A DNA stretch of 64,000 bases. Source: Clavibacter michiganensis (GTDB lineage Bacteria; Actinomycetota; Actinomycetes; Actinomycetales; Microbacteriaceae). Below, in pieces: positions 7,789-15,385 of this stretch. Location: the NCBI RefSeq assembly GCF_016907085.1, contig NZ_JAFBBJ010000001.1, positions 124,001 to 188,000 of the forward strand, given 5' to 3'. The notes beneath the pieces are model-generated. The model did no database searches. It saw nothing but the letters and a program-made list of their open reading frames with translations, and was not told the origin of the DNA. The position numbers and the translations under genes were made by a program. Within the stretch, counting starts at the first letter, position 1. The number at the start of each line of letters is the position of its first letter.

Positions 7789-8821
7789 GCGGCCGAGGCG
7801 CGACCGTCTCCACGCGGTGACGGCGCGCCCACCAGCCGGTGAGGAGCGCCGATCCGAGCACGACGACCATCGGCAGCAGCATGAACGGGCCGCCGGATCC
7901 GGCGCTGCGGTCGAGGCTCTCCGACATCTGGCCGAGGAGCGCCGTGGGGAGGAACAGCAGCGTGTTGTTGAGCGCGTGGATGAGGACAGGCGCCTCGAGG
8001 CCGCCGGTCATCCGCGCCGAGATGGTCGCCGAGATGCCGAACACGAAGTAGTAGGCGATGAGCCACGGGTCCTCGGCGAGGTGGGCGAGGGCGAAGAGGG
8101 AGCTGGAGACGAGCGCTCCGACGACGAGGGCGACGCGCGTGTCGCGGAACCAGGATCCGACGGAGCGCTGCACGAGGCCGCGGAAGCCGTACTCCTCCCC
8201 AGCGGACTGCAGCGGGGTCGTGAGCAGGATGATGACGAGGAACGCGATCACCTCGCCGTCGACGCGGATCTCGCCCGAGGGGTCGAGCGCGAACGTGACG
8301 CCGATGTAGACGAGGAACACGGGCACCATCACGAGCGCGACGCGGCCCAGCCAGCGCCAGCGGAACCGGCCCGCGATGGACGACATCGCGCCCATCCGCA
8401 CGCCGAAGAGCCAGCGCTGCAGGAGCATCGAGACGGGGATCAGCGCGGCGAGCGACAGGTTCGTGGCGAGCATGATCACGGGCGTCATCGTCTCGAGCGA
8501 CGACTCGTCCGTCGGGTCGAGGCGGCCGGTGAGGAACTCGATGCCGAAGCCGACGAGCCCGAAGACGAGGGACAGGACGAAGAACGCGACGACGCCGAGC
8601 ACGAGCGCGAGGATCCCGCGCCAGGGGCCGCCCGTGTCGCGGAGGCCGTGGTGGTACGGGACGGGCGGGCGCTCGGGCAGCGGCGGGAGCTCGGGCGGGA
8701 ACGTGCCGGGCATGCCCGCCGCCGGGGGAGCGGCGAGGTCGACGGGTGGCGCGACGGGCGGGGCGACCGGCGGCCACGGGTTCGCGGCGGGATCGGGCGT
8801 GGTCGGCTCCTGTGCGCTCAT
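7670..8821 (-). CDS. CPBP family intramembrane metalloprotease
   Basis: A 383-residue membrane protein. The first 60 residues are a Pro-rich cytoplasmic tail, followed by about eight hydrophobic segments. The CPBP (Abi) hallmarks are present: GEEYGFRG with Glu209, Glu210 and Arg214, the FALAH segment and the final HALNN motif, which together form the intramembrane metal site. Substrates are unknown; bacterial members are linked to prenylated-protein-like processing, bacteriocin immunity or envelope stress. ATG at 8821 follows a TACCGT -10 box by exactly six bases, indicating a leaderless mRNA. The 3' end overlaps the acetyltransferase gene tail to tail. Confidence 0.9.
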   Translation of the reverse strand: MSAQEPTTPDPAANPWPPVAPPVAPPVDLAAPPAAGMPGTFPPELPPLPERPPVPYHHGLRDTGGPWRGILALVLGVVAFFVLSLVFGLVGFGIEFLTGRLDPTDESSLETMTPVIMLATNLSLAALIPVSMLLQRWLFGVRMGAMSSIAGRFRWRWLGRVALVMVPVFLVYIGVTFALDPSGEIRVDGEVIAFLVIILLTTPLQSAGEEYGFRGLVQRSVGSWFRDTRVALVVGALVSSSLFALAHLAEDPWLIAYYFVFGISATISARMTGGLEAPVLIHALNNTLLFLPTALLGQMSESLDRSAGSGGPFMLLPMVVVLGSALLTGWWARRHRVETVAPRPLTAKEERRERERAWWDGERQRQASLAAWSAPTGPAAPSA

Positions 8822-8950
8822 GCCGCCACGGTACGCGGGGCGGTGGCGTGCGCGGATCCCCCCGAGGGCGGAGGGCGCGCGGCGGACGGCGGAGGACGCC
8901 CGGGCGAGGCCGTCCGTCCGCGTACGGTGGACGCGACGAGAGGCGCACCC

Positions 8951-9172
8951 ATGCAGCAGGACCAGCACGACGACCAGGGGCCCGACGCGGCCCGCGACGC
9001 CGACTTCGCGGAGAAGCGGCACGAGCAGCTGACGACGGCGCCGAAGGCCGTGGAGTCGGATGCGGCACCGCGCATCGACGTGACCGAGGAGGAGGGCGGC
9101 GTGACGCGCATCGACGTCGCGGAGACCGCATCGGTGCGGCCCGGGAAGACGACGCCCGCGCGCGAGTCGTGA
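8951..9172 (+). CDS. Small acidic hypothetical protein coupled to epimerase
   Basis: A 73-residue acidic, hydrophilic protein (MQQDQHDDQGPDAARDADFA at the start) without membrane segments or recognisable motif; probably intrinsically disordered. Evidence for a real gene: an upstream GAGAGGCG-type ribosome binding region, a TACGGT element further upstream, and a four-base GTGA overlap in which its stop codon lies inside the start codon of the epimerase gene. Function unknown. Confidence 0.65.
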   Translation: MQQDQHDDQGPDAARDADFAEKRHEQLTTAPKAVESDAAPRIDVTEEEGGVTRIDVAETASVRPGKTTPARES

Positions 9173-10191
9173 GCGGCGCGCCGCTCGTGAGCGACGCGCG
9201 GGCCGGCGGCGCGGCGGCCCCGCGCGACGTGCTCGTGCTCGGCGGCACCGCGTGGATCGGCCGGCTCGTCGCGGAACGGCTGGCGGCGCGCGGCGACCGG
9301 GTGACGTGCCTCGCGCGCGGCACCGGCGGATCCGCGCCCGACCTCACGCGGTTCGTCGCGTCCGACCGCGACCGGCCCGACGCGTACGCGGCCGTCGCCG
9401 GCGCCGACTGGGACGAGGTCGTCGACCTCACCTCCTCCGCGGAGCACGCGCGCTCCGCGGTGGCCGCGCTGCGCGAGCGCGCCCGGCACTGGACGTTCGT
9501 CAGCACGGTGTCCGTGTACGCGTCGTTCGCGCATGCGGGTGACGACGAGACGGCAGCGCTCCTGGAGCCGATCGACCTGACGGACTACGGGCAGGCGAAG
9601 GTCGCGGCCGAGCGCGCGGTGACCGCGGCGCTCGCCGGACGGCGCATGATCGTGCGCCCCGGCCTCATCACCGGACCGGGCGACGACAGCGACCGGTTCG
9701 GCTACTGGCCGGCCCGCTTCGCGCTCGCGGGCGACGGACCCGTGCTCGTGCCGGACGCGATCGGCCGTCTTTCCCAGGTGATCGACGCGCGCGACCTCGC
9801 CGACCTGATCGTCGATGTCGGCGTGCGCGGGCTCGACGGCGTGGTCGACGCGGTGGGGGAGAGCGTGCCGCTGGCGGACGTGCTCGACCTCGCGGCGGAG
9901 GCGGCGGGATCGACGGGCGATCGGGTGGTCGCGACCGACGCGCGGCTGGCGGACGCCGACGTGCGGCACTGGTCGGGCCCGCGCTCGCTGCCGCTCTGGC
10001 TGCCGGACGCAGCGGCCGGGATGCTGGCTCGGAGCGACGCGGGGATCCGCGCGCTCGGAGCCACGCGCCGCGCGCTCGCCGAGACGATGCGGGACGTGCT
10101 CGCCGACGAGCGGGAGCGCGGGATCGACAGGGCCCGTGAAGCCGGCCTCACGCGCGACGAGGAGCTCGAGGTCCTGGCGACGCTCGGCTGA
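9169..10191 (+). CDS. NAD-dependent epimerase/dehydratase family protein
   Basis: A 340-residue extended-SDR protein. The nucleotide-binding motif LGGTAWIG lies near residue 25, and the catalytic pair appears as YGQAK in the middle (Tyr and Lys), with a Ser/Thr in VSTVSVY. The C-terminal part is helical. It resembles plant and actinobacterial RNA-binding-like epimerases (CSP41-type reductases), but substrate and reaction cannot be told. Start GTG at 9169 overlaps the stop of the 73-residue upstream gene, so the two are translationally coupled; GTG at 9187 is an alternative. A bidirectional terminator separates it from the convergent hexulose-phosphate synthase gene. Confidence 0.85.
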   Translation: MSGAPLVSDARAGGAAAPRDVLVLGGTAWIGRLVAERLAARGDRVTCLARGTGGSAPDLTRFVASDRDRPDAYAAVAGADWDEVVDLTSSAEHARSAVAALRERARHWTFVSTVSVYASFAHAGDDETAALLEPIDLTDYGQAKVAAERAVTAALAGRRMIVRPGLITGPGDDSDRFGYWPARFALAGDGPVLVPDAIGRLSQVIDARDLADLIVDVGVRGLDGVVDAVGESVPLADVLDLAAEAAGSTGDRVVATDARLADADVRHWSGPRSLPLWLPDAAAGMLARSDAGIRALGATRRALAETMRDVLADERERGIDRAREAGLTRDEELEVLATLG

Positions 10192-10204
10192 CCCGGCCGC
10201 ACGC

Positions 10205-10247
10205 ACGAGCGCCGCGCACCGTCCGAGGACGGGTGCGCGGCGCTCGT
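10205..10247. terminator. Bidirectional hairpin terminator
   Basis: A perfect 16-base-pair stem (10205-10220 with 10232-10247) with an 11-base loop lies between two convergent genes, 13 bases past the epimerase stop and 15 bases past the hexulose-phosphate synthase stop. Confidence 0.8.
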
Positions 10248-10262
10248 GGTGAGGCGGGTGGA

Positions 10263-10886
10263 TCAGCGGATCGCGGCCCGCAGCTCGGCGGCGGCCGCGG
10301 CCGGGTCGTCGGCCGAGTAGATCGCGCCGCCCGCGACGGCGACCACGGCGCCCGCGTCCTGCACGTCGCCGATGGTGCCGGGCTTCACGCCGCCCGCGAC
10401 GGAGAACGCGACGCCGGAGGCCTTGCCTGCCTCGAGCAGGTCGCCGAACGTGTAGCCGTCCTCCGCCTGCTCGTCGAGGCCCGCGTGCATCTCCACGAAC
10501 TCGGCACCGAGCTCGGTGACCTCCTTCGCGCGCTTCGCCTTGTCGGGGACGCCGATGAGGTCGACGACGATGCCCTTGCCGTGCTTCTTCGCGGCCTTGA
10601 CGGCGCCCGCGATGGTGCTGTCGCCCGCGACGCCGAGGACCGTGACGAGGTCAGCGCCCGCGGAGAACGCGATGTCGGCCTCGAGCTCGCCGGCGTCCAT
10701 CGTCTTGAGGTCGGCGAAGACGATCTTGTCGGGGTGCGCCTCCTTGATCGCGGTGATCGCGGAGAGGCCCTCGGCCTTGATGAGCGGGGTGCCCAGCTCG
10801 ATGATGTCGACGTGCGGCGCGGCCTTGCCGGCCAGCTCGAGAGCGTCCTTCGTCGTGAGCACGTCCATGGCTACCTGGAGCTTCAT
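10263..10886 (-). CDS. hxlA: 3-hexulose-6-phosphate synthase
   Basis: A 207-residue enzyme of the orotidine-phosphate-decarboxylase superfamily that condenses formaldehyde with ribulose 5-phosphate to D-arabino-3-hexulose 6-phosphate, or runs the reverse reaction to make ribulose 5-phosphate. The metal-binding DLKTMD motif (Asp59, Lys61, Asp64) and the phosphate-binding GGVKPGT segment are intact. It lies 55 bases downstream of the phosphohexuloisomerase gene in one operon, which makes the assignment secure against the related KGPDC enzymes. In a non-methylotroph the pair normally detoxifies formaldehyde. Confidence 0.93.
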   Translation of the reverse strand: MKLQVAMDVLTTKDALELAGKAAPHVDIIELGTPLIKAEGLSAITAIKEAHPDKIVFADLKTMDAGELEADIAFSAGADLVTVLGVAGDSTIAGAVKAAKKHGKGIVVDLIGVPDKAKRAKEVTELGAEFVEMHAGLDEQAEDGYTFGDLLEAGKASGVAFSVAGGVKPGTIGDVQDAGAVVAVAGGAIYSADDPAAAAAELRAAIR

Positions 10887-10941
10887 GCGGTTCCTCTTCC
10901 TGTCGTGATGCGTTCGGTGGTGGGGATCGAGCGACCGTCGG

Positions 10942-11550
10942 TCACTCGAGGTTGGCGTGACGCGGCCACAGCTCGTCGGCCGAGAGGCCGGACGCCTGCC
11001 ACAGCGCGTGGAACACGGCGTCGCCGACCAGCGCGACGGAGAGCTCGAAGAGCCCGCCCGCGTACTGCGCCGAGACCGTGCCGCCGTGGTCCTGCTTGGC
11101 GGCCGCGGGGATCAGCACGGTCACGTCCGCGAGGTCGGCGAGCGGCGAGTCGTCGGCCGTCGTGAGCGCGACGATGCGGGCGCCCACGTCGTGCGCGGTC
11201 TGCGCGGCGCTGACGATGCCCGCCGTGGTGCCGGATCCGCTCGCGACCAGGAGGACGTCGCCTTCCTCGATCGCGGGCGACGTGGCCTCGCCGACGACGT
11301 GCGCGTCGAGCCCCAGGTGCATGAACCGCATGGCGGTCATGCGGAGCGCGAGGCCGGAGCGGCCGGCGCCGAGGGCGAAGACGCGGCGGCCGTCGCGGAT
11401 CACGCGGGCGGCCTCGTCGAGGCGCGTCGCGAGGTCCGGGTCGGTGAGGGCGCGGGCTACACGGGCGTTCTCGTCGGAGATGAGCGTGATCGCGGCGGCC
11501 ACGTCGACGGGGGCGTCGCCGGTCGGGCGGGGGTGCGTCGAATCGGTCAC
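10942..11550 (-). CDS. hxlB: 6-phospho-3-hexuloisomerase
   Basis: A 202-residue single SIS-domain isomerase converting 3-hexulose 6-phosphate to fructose 6-phosphate. The sugar-phosphate loop GAGRSGLALRMTAMRFMHLG and the second SIS motif LLVASGSGTTAGIV are clear, as is the HANLE C-terminus common in this family. It is the first gene of the hxlB-hxlA operon; the start is GTG with GAGGAGC upstream. A kinase-like LuxR regulator is transcribed divergently from about 120 bases away and is the obvious candidate for control. Confidence 0.93.
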   Translation of the reverse strand: MTDSTHPRPTGDAPVDVAAAITLISDENARVARALTDPDLATRLDEAARVIRDGRRVFALGAGRSGLALRMTAMRFMHLGLDAHVVGEATSPAIEEGDVLLVASGSGTTAGIVSAAQTAHDVGARIVALTTADDSPLADLADVTVLIPAAAKQDHGGTVSAQYAGGLFELSVALVGDAVFHALWQASGLSADELWPRHANLE

Positions 11551-11669
11551 GTGTCGAGGGTGCTCCTCGCGGCCCGTCCGTGACGCCCACCCGACGGGTG
11601 GATCCGCCTACCCGTCCGAGCAGGTCGCCGTCGCGCGGGCGGCGGATCGGGTGGGCGTACGGTGGCGGG

Positions 11670-12992
11670 ATGCCGTCCCGGACCCACCCCGCCGATCCCG
11701 CCGCCCGTCCCGCCGCCGCGTCCGCCGACGCCGTCGCGCTGCTCGACGGCCTGCACGACGCGCTCGCCGCCCCGCTGCAGGAGGTCGCGGAGGCGCTGTC
11801 CGCCCTGCTGCGACCGGTGGTCGCGCATCGCGCCCTCGTGATCTTCACGGAGGACTGCACGGGCCGCCCGCGCAAGAAGGCGGGCGAGGCGGAGGTCGTG
11901 GAGAACGTGACGATCGCCGAGCTCGACCGGATCCTCGCGAGCCTGGCCGACGGGTCCGGCGACGCGGCCGACGACGTCGGCTCCGTCTGGGCCGTCGAGC
12001 ACCCCGTCGGCGGCCGTCCTCGCACGGTCGCCGCCTGGCGCGCCGACACGGGCGCGCTCCTCGTGCTCGTGGATCCCGTCGCCGCGCACGACGACGTGCC
12101 CGCCGCCCGCGAGCTGGTGCGCGCGCTGTGGCGCAGCGTCGCCCACGGGATCCGGCAGCAGGTCGCCGCGGCGCCGCCCGCCTACCTCGCCGAGGCGCGC
12201 GCCGTCTCGTCGGAGCGCGCCCGGATCGTGTCCGAGCTGGGCGACGCGCACGCCACCACGCTCGAGTCGCTGCTCGCGGTGCTCCGCTCCTCCCGCACGG
12301 GCGACGCGGCCGCCCGCCAGACCGCGGCCGACCTCGCGACCAACGCCATGGTCGAGCTGCGCGCCGCGAGCGACCGCGACCGCTCGCTGGGCGAGGAGCC
12401 CGTCGCGCGCGCCTTCGCGCGGCTCCGCGACGACCTGCGGCCGCTCGTCCGCTTCCGCGACCTCGACGTGCAGTTCGTCGAGCCGCCCGTGGACGGCCGC
12501 GCGCTCCCGGGCGAGGTCGCGCACGCGGGACGGGCCATCGTGCGCGGCGCCGTGCTCGCGCTCGTGGAGCAGCCGGACGTGACGCGCGTGCGGATCCAGT
12601 GGGACTGCGACGGCAGCAACCTCCTCGTCGGGATCCGCGACGACGGCGCGGGGGCCACCACCGCCGACCTCGACGCGCTCCGCCGCCTCACCGACCGCGT
12701 CGCCGCGCTCGACGGCGCGCTCGACGTGACGGCGACGCCCGGCTGGGGATCCGAGATCGCCGTGCGCCTGCCGCTCGACGCTCCCGCCGCCGGCCTCGAC
12801 GCCGCGGGAGAGGCCGGGCTCAGCGCGCGCGAGCGGGAGGTGCTCGCGCTCGTGGCCGGCGGATCCCGCAACCGCGCCATCGCGACGACCCTCGGGATCA
12901 GCGAGAACACCGTGAAGTTCCACGTCGCGAACCTGCTGCGGAAGATGGGCGCCTCGACGCGCGCCGAGCTCGCGGGGCTCGTGCGGGGCTGA
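11670..12992 (+). CDS. LuxR-type regulator fused to a kinase-like ATPase domain
   Basis: A 440-residue protein with three parts. Residues 20-170 are a GAF-like input region without clear motif. Residues 180-370 look like a NarL-type histidine-kinase core: an H-box-like segment at 181-194, a G1 box GIRDDGAGA (321-329) and a G2 box TPGWGS (356-361). Residues 384-440 are a LuxR helix-turn-helix with intact LSAREREVLALVAGG. The normal phospho-acceptor His of the H-box is replaced by Gly191 and there is no receiver domain, so it probably acts as a one-protein ATP- or ligand-responsive transcription factor. TACGGT (11658-11663) ends six bases before the ATG. It is divergent from hxlBA. Confidence 0.82.
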   Translation: MPSRTHPADPAARPAAASADAVALLDGLHDALAAPLQEVAEALSALLRPVVAHRALVIFTEDCTGRPRKKAGEAEVVENVTIAELDRILASLADGSGDAADDVGSVWAVEHPVGGRPRTVAAWRADTGALLVLVDPVAAHDDVPAARELVRALWRSVAHGIRQQVAAAPPAYLAEARAVSSERARIVSELGDAHATTLESLLAVLRSSRTGDAAARQTAADLATNAMVELRAASDRDRSLGEEPVARAFARLRDDLRPLVRFRDLDVQFVEPPVDGRALPGEVAHAGRAIVRGAVLALVEQPDVTRVRIQWDCDGSNLLVGIRDDGAGATTADLDALRRLTDRVAALDGALDVTATPGWGSEIAVRLPLDAPAAGLDAAGEAGLSAREREVLALVAGGSRNRAIATTLGISENTVKFHVANLLRKMGASTRAELAGLVRG

Positions 12993-13056
12993 GGCGGCAC
13001 GAGCCGACGGTGGCGGCGCCCGCGACGGCGATGGGCGCTCGCAGCGGATCCCGGAG

Positions 13057-13088
13057 TTAACCGTACGGAAACCTCAGCTCCGTAAGGT
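13057..13088 (+). promoter_or_regulatory. Putative promoter of the 5'-nucleotidase gene
   Basis: TTAACC (13057-13062) and TAAGGT (13083-13088) are a possible -35/-10 pair, but the 20-base spacer is long. The surrounding stretch is AT-richer than its neighbours, as promoters here usually are. Confidence 0.4.
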
Positions 13089-13126
13089 ATTGAGCACCGC
13101 CGCCCGCCCGAACGAGGATGTCCCGC

Positions 13127-15274
13127 ATGCGCTCAGCTCCCACCCGAAACCCGTCCGGAGCCGCCCGCTCCGGCGCCCTCGCCCTCGCGGCGGGACTCTC
13201 CGCCACCGCGGTCCTCGGCCTCGGCGCCGCGCCCGCGTCGGCCGCCGAGGGCGACGTCGCCATCGACGTGTACTCGATCAACGACTTCCACGGCCGCCTG
13301 GAGACCACGTCGTCCACCGCGGGTGCCGCGGTGATCTCCGGCGCCTTCCAGCAGGCGAAGGCCGAGAACCCGAACAGCACGCTCATCAGCGCGGGCGACA
13401 ACATCGGCGCCTCGACCTTCACGTCGCTGTCCCAGCAGGACGAGCCCACCATCGACGCGCTGAACGCCATGGGCGTCTCCGTCTCCACGCTCGGCAACCA
13501 CGAGTTCGACCAGGGCCGCGACGACGTCGACGGCCGCGTCGTCCCCGCATCCGACTTCCCGTACATCTCGGCGAACCTCTACGAGAAGGGCACGACGGAG
13601 CACGCGTACGCGGCGTACGACGTGCAGGACATCGACGGCGTGCGCGTCGCGTTCGTCGGCGCGACGACCGAGGCGCTGCCCGAGCTCGTGAGCCCGGCCG
13701 GGATCGCATCGCTCGACGTCGGCAGCGTCGTCGACGCCTCCACCGCGACCGCCCGCGCGCTCCGCGACGGCGACGACGCGAACGGCGAGGCCGACGTGGT
13801 CGTGCTCGTCGTGCACGAGGGCGCGTCCACCTCCGACGAGTCCTCCCTCACCGACGACTCGGTCTTCGGCCGCATCGTCACGGGCGTGCAGCAGGACGTC
13901 GACGCCGTGATCTCCGGCCACACCCACCTCGGCTACGACTACGAGCTGCCCGTCGCGGGCAAGGCCCTGCCGCTGCCCGTGCTGCAGACCGGCAGCTACG
14001 GCACGAACCTCGGGCACCTGTCGCTCACGGTGGATCCCGCCACCAAGGCGCTCACGTCCATCAGCTCCGAGCTCGTCCCGCTCCTCACGGCCGAGGGGAA
14101 GCCGGCGTTCCCGGCGGATCCCGCGGTGCAGCGGATCGTGGACGACGCGGTCGCGAAGGCCGAGGTCATCGGCAGCCGCACGGTCGGCGAGATCACGGGC
14201 GACATCACGCGCGCCCGCCAGGCGGACGGCTCCGAGAACCGCGGCGGCGAGTCCACGATCGGCAACCTCGTCGCCGACGCGCAGCTCTGGGCCACGCAGG
14301 CGGACCTCGGCACCGAGATCGCCTTCATGAACCCCGGCGGCATCCGCCAGGACCTGAACGTCGCGTCGTCGGGCGCCGGCGACGCGGAGGGCGAGGTGAC
14401 CTACAAGGAGGCCGCCATCGTGCAGCCGTTCGCCAACACGCTCACGAGGGCGAAGATCACGGGCGCGGGTATCAAGGCCGTGCTCGAGCAGCAGTGGCAG
14501 CCCGAGGGATCCTCGCGGCCGTTCCTCAAGCTCGGCCTCTCGCGCGACCTCACCTACACGTACGACCCGACGGCCGCGCGCGGCGAGCGGATCACGGGCG
14601 TGTTCTTCCGAGGCGAGCCGGTGGATCCCGCGCGCGTCTTCACGATGGTCGCGAACAGCTTCCTCGCCGAGGGCGGCGACAACTTCACAGAGCTCGCGAA
14701 CACGACCGAGCAGAGCGACTCCGGCCGCATCGACCTCACCGCCTTCGTCGACTACATCACCGAGTTCTCGCCCGTCGAGCCCGACTCGGCGACGCGCTCG
14801 ATCGGCATCGTCGACACCACGGGCGCCGCTCCTCGCGCCGGGCAGGAGCGCTCCTACGAGCTCTCCTCGCTCCTCGTCTCGAACGCGCCCGTGCAGGACA
14901 CCGAGGTGGTGACGCTCATCGACGGCGAGGAGGTGGCGCGCACGCCGATCGACGCCGCCGTGGTCGACACGACCGACGAGCAGGGGCGCGCGAGCGTCCG
15001 GTTCACGGTGCCGGCCGGCCTCACGGCGGGCCCGCACCAGCTCGCGTTCCTGCTGCCGAGCACGGGCGCCTCGGTGCTCTACGCGCTCGACACGTCGGCC
15101 GGATCCGTCGTCCCGTCCGGCACGGGCACGGTGCCCGCGCCGAGCTCGGAGCCCACGCTCGCGGCGACCGGATCCGAGTCCGGACCCGTGCTCGGGACCT
15201 CGCTCGCGGCGCTGGTCCTCGGCCTCGCGCTCGTCGCGTTCCGCCGCCGGATGTCGGCGGCCGCGCGCCGCTAG
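13127..15274 (+). CDS. Cell-wall-anchored 5'-nucleotidase / UDP-sugar hydrolase family phosphoesterase
   Basis: A 715-residue exported bifunctional phosphatase that would release nucleosides and phosphate from external nucleotides. A signal peptide covers about residues 1-40 (cleavage near ASAAE). The metallophosphatase domain follows with NDFHGRL (52-58), GNHEFDQG and GHTH. Then comes the 5'-nucleotidase C-terminal substrate domain (NPGGIRQDL) and a final Ig-like stretch. The tail has LAATG at 678-682, a hydrophobic helix and a basic end: a class E sortase signal (LAxTG). ATG at 13127 has ACGAGG nine bases upstream; ATG at 13118 is in frame but too close to that site. Confidence 0.9.
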   Translation: MRSAPTRNPSGAARSGALALAAGLSATAVLGLGAAPASAAEGDVAIDVYSINDFHGRLETTSSTAGAAVISGAFQQAKAENPNSTLISAGDNIGASTFTSLSQQDEPTIDALNAMGVSVSTLGNHEFDQGRDDVDGRVVPASDFPYISANLYEKGTTEHAYAAYDVQDIDGVRVAFVGATTEALPELVSPAGIASLDVGSVVDASTATARALRDGDDANGEADVVVLVVHEGASTSDESSLTDDSVFGRIVTGVQQDVDAVISGHTHLGYDYELPVAGKALPLPVLQTGSYGTNLGHLSLTVDPATKALTSISSELVPLLTAEGKPAFPADPAVQRIVDDAVAKAEVIGSRTVGEITGDITRARQADGSENRGGESTIGNLVADAQLWATQADLGTEIAFMNPGGIRQDLNVASSGAGDAEGEVTYKEAAIVQPFANTLTRAKITGAGIKAVLEQQWQPEGSSRPFLKLGLSRDLTYTYDPTAARGERITGVFFRGEPVDPARVFTMVANSFLAEGGDNFTELANTTEQSDSGRIDLTAFVDYITEFSPVEPDSATRSIGIVDTTGAAPRAGQERSYELSSLLVSNAPVQDTEVVTLIDGEEVARTPIDAAVVDTTDEQGRASVRFTVPAGLTAGPHQLAFLLPSTGASVLYALDTSAGSVVPSGTGTVPAPSSEPTLAATGSESGPVLGTSLAALVLGLALVAFRRRMSAAARR

Positions 15275-15287
15275 TCCTCGGCGACCC

Positions 15288-15335
15288 GCGCGGGCGGGGC
15301 GGGTGCCGGGCGACCGGCGCCCGCCCCGTCCGCGC
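15288..15335 (+). terminator. Terminator of the 5'-nucleotidase gene
   Basis: A nearly perfect 20-base-pair hairpin (15288-15307 with 15316-15335) with an eight-base loop begins 13 bases after the stop codon. Confidence 0.8.
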
Positions 15336-15385
15336 ATCCGCGGTCGGCCGGTCGGCCCGCCCCGACCCCGGCCTACGCTGGACCG

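Noticed and set aside
13050..13070. A possible PHO box (GTTAACC) before the 5'-nucleotidase gene
   Set aside because: Only one half resembles the GTTCACC direct repeat; a second repeat at the proper spacing is absent.
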